Shown here: positions 56,463 to 64,000 of the stretch, piece by piece
How positions within the stretch are numbered: position 1 is the stretch's first letter
How the letters are laid out: each line of letters starts with the position of its first letter
Source of the DNA: Hymenopus coronatus
Taxonomy: Eukaryota > Arthropoda > Insecta > Mantodea > Hymenopodidae
Direction of reading: 5' to 3'
Assembly (NCBI GenBank): GCA_030762935.1
Contig: CM060895.1
Span: 39,733,001 to 39,797,000 of the forward strand
DNA: 64,000 nucleotides
Position numbers and translations under genes: made by a program
Notes under the pieces: model-generated
The model's database searches: none
Told to the model about the DNA's origin: nothing
The model's input: the letters and a program-made list of their open reading frames with translations, nothing else

Positions 56463-57186
56463 CTATTTGCATTCATTATGAAAAACCCCAGCTGGATGTG
56501 TAGCAACAAAGTGGCAATGACCCCTCGTAAGCCATGACAATCCAAAGTTCTGCTTTGGTTTTTATATTGAGATAAATGAACCACTAGATTGTCACAGCTA
56601 ATAATGACACGTCCCGCTAATACATTTGTTTACATTAACTAATACAACATTCCCGGAAAGCAGGTCACATTCTCAATACCGGCTCCTCGTTAATTCTCTA
56701 GACTTGTTTCTTTCACCTCCCCGCCCAAGTCAACAAGGACAGCGCTTACTTTATCAGCCATTTTCCGTATATCCTTCAATTGAAACCGGTCTACACTCTA
56801 CAGCAGTGGCTTCATTATGTAACACAATTACAAAGTTATTTCTAAATAACGGAATTCTGGAGATAATCTTCTGGAAAATCTGAACGGCATTCCAGGGAGA
56901 GATGTTTGCCATGCGCTCAAGATGGGGCGTTTCTTTTTGCGCGCTAATAAAGGGATCAGTGGTTTAGAAAGGGAAACGAGTCCTACTTCCATAGTTTTTG
57001 GAAAATAAATAAAATCTTAACAAAGTCCAAAGTTGGAATCTTGGGCATTTATGTTCCATAGATAACGTGTGTGTATATTTATTTACTTATTATACACACA
57101 TTTATTGTTTGGACTATTCAGTAACCTCAGTTTTGCATTACACTGATATACAGAACACTTTTTAAATACAGGCCTTTTTTTGGGTA
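56463..57186. other. unassigned stretch
   Basis: No recognised gene or repeat. An 85-codon frame (56626-56883) has no known motif. Confidence 0.35.
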
Positions 57187-57416
57187 GCTTAACGTCCTTT
57201 ACTAGTTGGTCATATCGGACGATGAATGAAATTGGTGAAATGATGCTCAAATGTTCTCGGGGTCCAAGGGGCTTAAAGTTATTCGACATTCGTCTTTTCA
57301 GGATAAAGCAAAACCTCGAAAAAATCTTATTCGTGAGCTTACCCTAAGCGAGATTCGAACTCACGATCTGTTGAATGTGAGGTGGACACGCTACCACCAC
57401 ACTACCCAGGCGGGCT
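57187..57416 (-). repeat. tRNA-derived SINE (type A), well preserved
   Basis: Tail landmark tcctttactagttggtcata. Centre tctcggggtccaaggggctt. Head with B box GAGTTCGAATCTCGCTTAG (about 57350-57370) and A box tgtggtggtagcgtgtccac. Ends gcccgcctgg on the minus strand. Confidence 0.85.
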
Positions 57417-57767
57417 AAACAGGACTTGTTTCCTTTATAAAATAATTCGATAATGTTACGTGAAAAGTATAGAGCATTACTTTTACTTCTGCAATTTTAA
57501 ACTAATGATACAAACTATTTTCATAATTCATCTCGCATAAGGTTAATTACCATACTTTAATAAACCTGCATTACTGGATACGTTCAACTTCAGTTTTTGG
57601 TCGTGACAAGATTTTCTGATATAACTCCTTTGTGTGTTTCCCTGCAAGATATCTAGAACCTTCTTTACCTACAGGCCCAGAACATTCTTCTTCCAGAGTA
57701 ATCTTATCTAATGGACAAACCGTAGGCAATTAGTAAGTTTGGAACTTTCGGAGGCCGACCAATGTAC

Positions 57768-57912
57768 TATATAAGGGGCCGACAAGTGCTAGTGAGGTGA
57801 ATTGAAGTGACTTGGCGCTTGTCAAGACAGTAACGTGAACGCAGTGGCTCAATTATTTGTGTATCAAAGGTGTAAGTACTGTGCTACGTGTAGTGCTCTA
57901 GTAGCCAATAAA
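57768..57912 (+). promoter_or_regulatory. TATA box and poly(A) signal pair, LTR-like
   Basis: TATATAAG at 57768-57775 is followed 140 bp later by AATAAA at 57907-57912, with aagtgacttggcgcttgtca between. This spacing is typical of the U3/R part of a retrovirus-like LTR. I could not find a matching second LTR, TG...CA ends or a target duplication, so a solo LTR is only a suggestion. Confidence 0.3.
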
Positions 57913-57918
57913 GTGAAT

Positions 57919-58188
57919 TTAACAGAAACTAGAGTTTTCATTTGATATATGTTTACGGTCTTCGAGGTAACTTAAGTGTAGGTTAGATGCAAATACTTTG
58001 AAAAAGTCTGGTTCACAATGAGAACTACCATTGGTTGTCTTCTTGAAATACATGTCCATATCTTTGCTAATAGCATATTTTCTCCCAGATAAACGAGCTC
58101 TCTTTCTCTTCTGATGAGCACAAACCTCAAAATTTCGAACACCTTTTCTTTTATTCTTTCTTGGGGATTCACCTTCAGAACTATCCAT
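57919..58188 (-). CDS. small Lys/Arg-rich open reading frame, unrecognised
   Basis: From an ATG at 58188 the minus strand encodes about 89 residues opening with MDSSEGESPRKNKRKGVRNF, then HQKRKRARLSGRKYAIS. The residues before this ATG in the same frame are hydrophobic and look like untranslated sequence. The basic, serine-rich start resembles the amino end of some uncharacterised, possibly transposon-derived insect proteins I have a memory of, where a K/R-rich RNP-x-W segment is common. That is weak recall, not identification. No catalytic motif, membrane segment or zinc-binding site is visible. It overlaps the flank of the LTR-like signal on the other strand. Could be an exon, a relic or chance. 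Confidence 0.3.
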   Translation of the reverse strand: MDSSEGESPRKNKRKGVRNFEVCAHQKRKRARLSGRKYAISKDMDMYFKKTTNGSSHCEPDFFKVFASNLHLSYLEDRKHISNENSSFC

Positions 58189-58260
58189 GAAAAGTAGCAT
58201 CAAAGGAGCTAATATGTTGTAATATTCACTGCATATTAATTTAAACAAGAATAAAAGCAT

Positions 58261-58883
58261 TACACGACATTATTACAACTTAGACTATAATATCTAATCA
58301 CTGTATACTGAATGAATTCAATAGTTTTTTCCAATTACCAACATCACAGCCTCCTGTGAATATAAAAGGCAAACTAGTCCTGGACTTGTCTCTCTTTTAA
58401 ATTCAATGGGCTCTTTAATCAGGAACAGAAGTCATGCTTTATACGCTACAAGCTTCTCTTTTATAATTTGAAGCTGAGAAAATATATATTTCAATTTATT
58501 TTTGACAAAAATTGGGCTTGTTTCCCTTTTCAAATCAATGATTCAAATGATTTCATTTAGCTTCAGAGGAAGGGGAAAACCAGCAGGAAAGCACACTTGG
58601 TGTTTCTAAAAGTGTTCTTCTCAGTACGAGCAGTGTGTCACAATTCCTCTAGGAAGCTAATGCAATTACTTAATGAGCAGACAGTCCAAATGCTGTGTGT
58701 GTTTACGCAGAGAAACGAAAATAAGGAAAAATGACTAGAAACGAACTTTAACAAACTGTCTTTTACTGGTTTCCTCGAAATGGGTGCCGTTTTTTCCATG
58801 AATTGGTTTCCAAGCATTTCAGTACGAGATGCATCGCACATCAAGATGCTCTTTGCCGAACGAAACAATAAAAATGCAAGGCA
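58261..58883. other. unassigned AT-rich stretch
   Basis: Nothing recognised. Confidence 0.35.
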
Positions 58884-59548
58884 AAATCTAATGTGTTCCG
58901 CTCACTAGATTCCTCTATCTGTTCTACAAACGAACTTTCCTTATAAAATATTATTCTTTTATTTTCATCATGCTAATCGAGATAAACATTACTAGAAATG
59001 GCCTTATTTCTTAGTTCGTTATACGTAAGTAGGAGAAAAATACGGGAATACGCCGACGGTAAAATATTAAAAGTTTCCTATGCGATTGAAACCAATAACA
59101 GGTAATATCTCGGAAATGGTTAGCTCAACCAAATGTATAGTAAGTTTTTATCTCTTGTGGTTTTAGCAGCTATGCAAGTCATTCAGAATGAAGAGAATTT
59201 CAGAGATATTCCCCAGGAAATGTATTATCTACATTTACTTGCCACGTAAATATCTTTAATATGCCGCATTTTAACCAAAACCGTTAGTCCTTTTTGAGAA
59301 AATCAACATTTTGAAAAATCTTTCATGTAAAGCGTAGTGGGATGGGGGATTTAATCTTCGTATCGCATCCTTGAAAAATGCTAGACTTTAATACCAAGTT
59401 TGGTATTTAATTGAATTTTCGTTTTTGAGTTATGCTATCCACACACACGCACACACATAGACATTTTTCTAAAAATTGGTTTTTTGTTTATTTATGATTC
59501 AGGGATCCTAAAAACATGTATATCCAGTGAAATCTGGGTATCGAGATA
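58884..59548 (-). mobile_element. family M repeat, right half of palindrome lost
   Basis: Starts aaatctaatgtgttccgctc. Contains aatggttagctcaaccaaat, tgagttatgctatccacaca (CA core, about 59440) and ends at the cagtgaaatctgggtatcga block. The terminal palindrome is missing. Confidence 0.85.
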
Positions 59549-59956
59549 CATTCAGTATATAATCTTAAGTTACAATGTAATGCTAGAATCTATTGTATTG
59601 TATGTCCATGGTGAAAATCTGCAACACTTTGAATCTGCCCACAAAATCATAAAAACCCACAAAAACGCAAACATCTTTTGCCGTAAAGTCGTAAAAGGCA
59701 TCCGCTTCGTACATTTGAGGAAAACCCATAAACATTGTTAAGTTTGCTATCTTATGATTACAGCTCACTTAAAGCACCTTAAAGGAATTCAGATATCAGT
59801 TTACACGTACCAAAATAACGTACGTTATTTTTTCCCATGTCTCTACTAGTATTTCTGCGGTCACAATGTCTTGCAGACGAGTGAGTTTATAGAAACAAAC
59901 TCCTGGTGTTACATACGGAAGCTTTTGTGGCCCAAATGCAGGGAACACAAATCAGC
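59549..59956. other. unassigned stretch
   Basis: No gene or repeat recognised. Overlapping short frames on both strands. Confidence 0.35.
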
Positions 59957-60472
59957 ATTTTACTTTTTCTAGCACGTATGTACAATTTGCATGGTAAGCC
60001 GAGAAAACATTGCGTTCCTCCCAAGAATTCGATTCTGACATCTCACCCGAAATACGTGTTTTGAGGACCCCTGAGACCGGAAATAGCATTTTTAGAAGGT
60101 CTGTACGTTATGTTTAGTACCTACTTTCCAAGAAAGCGACACGAAGATTTTCAGGAAAATCCCCCACCCATAACTACGTTTTACATGAAGATTTTTTTTC
60201 TCAACATGTTCGATTTTTTAAAAAAACACTTACGGTTTTGATATATATCTATCATAAGAGATAGACAAAAATTACTACACAAAAGATGTAGATAATGTGA
60301 AAACACACAAGTTATGAGCTTTTACCGTTTTCGAGATACTCCTTGTTATTGGTATCAGTTTCGAAATACTTACATATACTTTTCTCAGACAAGAAGTTGT
60401 CCGTGTATCGTTATGCAAAGAAGCGAATTTCAACGACAATAGCATAGCGACAGTTTTTAAAACGTTTGACTA
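59957..60472 (+). mobile_element. family M repeat, first half of a composite
   Basis: Starts attttactttttctagcacg tatgtacaat. Lacks the GT core. Body runs to acagtttttaaaacgtttga and then switches abruptly to a minus-oriented fragment. Confidence 0.85.
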
Positions 60473-60722
60473 GGGTAGTTCAAGGTAGGAGGATTTTTCT
60501 TCAAAATCTTCCGTGTCACATCCTTGAAAGATGCTGAACTTAAATGCCAAGTTTGGTATGCAACGGATTTTTCCTTTGAGTTATGATGTGGACAGCGCGC
60601 GCGAGCACACACTACACACACTCGCATAAACACGGACATGTTTCTAAAATGAGGTTTTTGTTTCACGGGACCTCAAAACATTTATTTCCAGTGAAATCTC
60701 TGTATTTAGCTAGAGAAAGTAA
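60473..60722 (-). mobile_element. family M fragment, second half of a composite
   Basis: Minus orientation: tagggtagttcaaggtagga, cgtgtcacatccttgaaaga, a CG/CA core (gcgcgcgcgagcacacacta, 60595) and the tatttccagtgaaatctctg block, ending agctagagaaagt. Confidence 0.85.
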
Positions 60723-61589
60723 TAAGGGGATCGTTTAGTGATGATTTTGAGATTCCATCTATCAATGGTTTGAGGAGAAAGTCCGGTGAATGCAAGACTT
60801 CGAACTTTAAAATATACTTTTGTTACCTGGACAACACACAATCGTTTAATATATTCCGTTTATTATATACCTGCTCATCGTCACTTCACAATCGCATTTA
60901 TTTAAAGGCAACATTAGCTTGCAAGACACAAGGTAGCCTTATCAGAAGCATGAACAGCCTTTACATAGATTCTTAGTGTTCTTCTTTCAGCGTGACTACG
61001 ATTTGCAAATGTGCAGCGAAAGTGTTACAAGACCGCAGTAAAACGCTAGGGCTCATGTACACAAGAAGTCGTGACCGTTGCGTCAACATCTACTCAACTC
61101 TACTGCTCTAAGGTCACAACGGACCGATAATGGAGCGGATTTCCCGTCGATGCAAATCAATAGCACCTGAATGTAAAAAAAAAAAAAAACCATCTGCGCT
61201 CGCCGACCCACTGGTTCTTCTCGCAGATAGCGAATGACTACATAAAAGTGGTTCACTAGTGTTTACCTCGCTGTAGGTAGGTCACCAGCGTGAGGGATCT
61301 CAAATATGCCATCTAATTTTATTTATAAACATGTTTAGGCGTTATTACTCACTTCGACTTGAAGACAGGGACCTCAACTTTCTCGTGGAGTACAAATGTA
61401 AACAGGAATATGTGTCACATATGCATATGTAAACATACTATGACAACTTTCAAAACCTTCTCGACCTTTCAACACCAGTGGCACTTCTAGCTTCAATAAG
61501 CTATTCGTCCATGGACAGCATATGTACACATTCACACGTCGTTGTCGGGATTCAAACTCTTTAAGTACAACAACTATTGGTTCAAAAAT
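60723..61589. other. unassigned stretch
   Basis: No gene or repeat recognised. An A14 run is at about 61177. Confidence 0.35.
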
Positions 61590-62207
61590 ATAACACAGTC
61601 CATTCACATTGCTTTTACTACCCATTCCTTTAAAAACCTTAATTCTTCTATCTACTTCATTCTAATCAAGATAACCATTTACGGAAATATCTTATTAGTT
61701 ATTTTTTGCAGGTACACGAGAAATAAGGGAATAATTAGGCCGATTTTCCATTTAAATACAAGTATTGGAAAATTCAAACCAATAACATGGAATACCTCGG
61801 AAATGGTTAGCTCCACAAAAAATGTATTGGACATAAATTATGCGTTTCAACAAGTTCTACGAGTTCTGCGTATTAACATTTTTTTCTATCTCTTACAGTT
61901 TACCAGTTAGGCAAGTCATCCAGAATGAAGAGGCTATTCCCAGAAAATTCAAATAATTCATTTTATTTGCGACATTTAATATTGTTTTTTTTTTTTATTA
62001 AAATCATTAGATCCATTTGTGAGAAAATAGAACATTTTCGAAAAATCTTCCACATAAAGGGTAGTTTGGCGTGGGGGAGTTGTCTCTAAAAACCTTAGTG
62101 TTGCATCCTTGGAACGTATGGAACTTAAATAACAAATTTGGTACTGTCTTTTGATTACCTATACTTTATTAGGTTATAAGTACATTGTACGGGTAGAGAA
62201 AGTAGAG
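61590..62207 (-). mobile_element. family M repeat, internally deleted
   Basis: Starts acacagtccattcacattgc ttttactaccc. Contains aatggttagctccacaaaaa and cttacagtttaccagttagg, then ends quickly at gtacattgtacgggtagaga aagtag, missing the CA core and the ttcgataccgag block. A frame of 122 codons across it (61542-61910) is not a gene. Confidence 0.85.
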
Positions 62208-62439
62208 ATCGCTAATAGATTACACAAGGTTTTCTTTTTGTCTCATTATTTATTTTAATTAATTTAATTATTATAATGAACATAACAGGCATAAGCCCAA
62301 TTTCAGTGTTCATTATAAAACACTTTTACCTCAGTCATTTCTAAATGTAACTTATATACACGAAACAAACAAAAATTATAAATAAGAGTATAAGGTGAAA
62401 TGAATAAATTATACTATTAGTCCTAATTGAAAAATGTGT
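62208..62439. other. AT-rich stretch, probable 3' end region of LINE relic
   Basis: AT-rich with attaattaattatt near 62255. Probably the 3' untranslated part of the minus-strand retrotransposon relic, but no poly(A) junction is clear. Confidence 0.3.
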
Positions 62440-63040
62440 ATTAATCTATGTAAGTGTAATTATTCACTATGATATTTTTGAACAGATTTCAGACATGTTG
62501 AATACATCTACATAAAAATAGTGCAGACATATAAGCGTAAGATTCTGTTTAGTGATGATTTTTTATGAATTTCTGTATCTGCTCTTGAGAGGAAAAATAA
62601 TTTCTTGAATCTACTTATTTTGTTTGGCACATAAAATAATATATTTGCAATACTATGACTATCATCAATAATCGAAGTTAATTCAAAAATATTAATCCCG
62701 TAATGCCTCTTCTAGCGCTTCAAGCTTTTAATTTAAATATTTCAAAAAGGATATCGTAATTTGTGTACGCAGGGTAAAATCCAGTTCTTTTTATTGTACT
62801 TTAAATTTCAATTGTTCTTTTTCTATTACATTAATATATTTTGTAGTGCTAGTATTCCAAATAACAGATGATAATTGTAAAGTCGAACTACGTTTCTTCT
62901 CTGAATGAACACGAATTTCGAGTAATGAAGCCTAGGCATTTGAGCGATTTGGTTACGATAACTCGTCTTAAATCTGAGATCTGTTATAAAATGTACTCCT
63001 AGATTTTTATTTTCATATATATATTATCGTAGTTTAAAGC
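62440..63040 (-). pseudogene. non-LTR retrotransposon RT relic
   Basis: Minus strand, frameshifted. In order: LGVHFITDLRFKTSYRNQI (about 62940-63000); FIQRRNVVRL; LSSVIWNTSTTKYINVIEKE (about 62815-62878) with QLKF; NYDILFEIFKLKA; NIFELTSIIDDSHSIANILF; FYVPNKISRFKKLFFLSRAD; LNRILRLY (about 62540). This is the LGVxFDxxLxF ... Sx(V/I)WxPxxxxxIxxIExxQxxF ... NxLxRxxxLYN order of Jockey/CR1-type insect reverse transcriptases after the catalytic core. The YADD box lies outside or is lost. Dead copy, different from the ones at 3660 and 20745. Confidence 0.77.
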
Positions 63041-64000
63041 ATGGAAATCAAGCTATAAATAGATCAGTGATAACCCTATACTAACCATTTCATGTGTTTC
63101 ATATAAGTAGCTTTAAAAATGAAAATAAGCCACATTACTTTCTCCTCCGTTTCATTGAAATAAGAATTTCAGATTGAGTATTTATAAACCTATTCTTTAA
63201 CATTGAAACAATGTTTCTCTTATGTTCAACCAAACAACAGCTAATGCCAGAAGTACTTCTTGAAGCGAGGCGCAGTATATCAAATTCTCATTGGCTGAAT
63301 TTAAAATTAGTAAACCTGTATTTATTTATAAGCTAAATAATTGGTAGGCAAACTTTTTAAATATATTGATAAAACCTACACTTGCGCTTAAACTATTCTA
63401 GGCTTTTGAGTTTCTCAGAATATACTATGATGAATTCACCTTCTATGAGAAAGACTAAAAAAGAAACAAACTTCCAGAGAGTCTTGCCATTGACACTAAC
63501 TTTCAAATGTCACGGTTCAGTGTGTTCCAGTCCATTGACTACGAATAAAATACAACACTAGAGGTTATGTCAAAGTACGCCGAAGGTAAAACAACGAAAA
63601 TAATGTTCAAAGTTGTGAACGTAGAATGGCCGTGATTATAATTCCAGTATTATAAAGTGTTTCAATTTCTCTAAGCGATATGTTTTTAGTAAATATGTTT
63701 GTCCCATATAGGCAAAGATAAAATTTAATTGAATTCCGAGTCTGTAGTGTTTTCCTTTTCTTTTAGGGTGCTTTTGATGTCGTGATTGCGGAGGAAATGT
63801 TTTCAGGGAGTATGTATGTATACCACATACGGTTTTCCTGCAATCGCCGTTTTCCGAGTAGTCAGCTCAGCTCAAATTGGTGTTAATTTGACGATTTTAA
63901 ACTCGGCGGAATACATAATTCGGTATCTAATATCGCGCATTGTTCAAACAGAAGATTGGAATCCAGAAAGAAAATACGCCTTACTCCATATGCAGCTATC
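63041..64000. other. unassigned AT-rich stretch
   Basis: No gene or repeat recognised. It may include the decayed upstream part of the LINE relic. Confidence 0.35.

Noticed and set aside
61542..61910. 122-codon plus frame
   Set aside because: It crosses from unique sequence into a family M copy; no conserved residues.
2035..62207. CRISPR-like regularly spaced repeats from the many recurring motifs
   Set aside because: Recurrence is of whole dispersed transposon copies in both orientations with irregular spacing; the window is eukaryotic.

Overview
The window looks like non-coding, repeat-dense nuclear DNA from an animal with a large genome. An arthropod, probably an insect, is the best guess: the decayed reverse transcriptases and transposases resemble types common in insects, but I cannot name the species. 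Base composition is AT-rich and every longer open reading frame is short and broken. I found no convincing host protein-coding gene, rRNA or functional tRNA. The tRNA-like sequences sit inside SINEs (short retroposons that carry a Pol III promoter).

The main component is one interspersed family, called here family M, about 0.8-0.9 kb when near complete. About 17 plus-strand and 11 minus-strand copies or fragments cover roughly 19-20 kb, close to 30% of the window. I define a plus copy as one with the palindromic end on the left. Its features are: a palindrome of about 40 bp at one end (half-site ACTTTCTCTATACACTATG); a (GT)n/(CA)n tract at a fixed place about 110-150 bp in; a conserved non-coding body; and, at the other end, TAGAGAAAGT followed by a small hairpin (ATGTG-AATGGAA-CACAT) and a T-run. 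TAGAGAAAGT therefore lies near both ends in opposite orientation. This layout resembles Helentron-associated elements (Drosophila DINE-1, mollusc pearl-like elements) more than ordinary MITEs. That assignment is inference.

Layout. 0-5 kb: a 63-T homopolymer, one M copy, and a 5'-truncated non-LTR retrotransposon with a recognisable degenerate YADD box (3660-4612, minus). 5-7.2 kb: nothing recognised. 7-19.5 kb: M copies, several tRNA-derived SINEs and GA/GT satellites. 20-21.6 kb: a Tc1/mariner-type transposase tail, then a reverse-transcriptase relic and a SINE. 22.4-23.6 kb: a 1.1-kb imperfect foldback. 24-28.9 kb: M copies and SINEs, one with a 10-bp target duplication. 29-32.1 kb: nothing recognised. 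32-44.6 kb: M copies (including a nearly identical inverted pair at 37.9 and 42.6 kb), SINEs and another RT relic. 44.9-45.8 kb: a decayed mariner transposase. 45.8-57 kb: M copies and SINEs, one with a perfect 13-bp target duplication. 57.7-58.3 kb: an LTR-like TATA/poly(A) pair and a small Lys/Arg-rich reading frame. 58.9-63.1 kb: M copies and an RT relic.

Nothing here forms a pathway. The biology is that of transposon families nesting in and decaying with each other. The most interesting items are family M (structure, paired terminal palindrome, built-in microsatellite), the 22.4-23.6 kb foldback, and a SINE-like family whose tRNA-like promoter is internal rather than at its 5' end.
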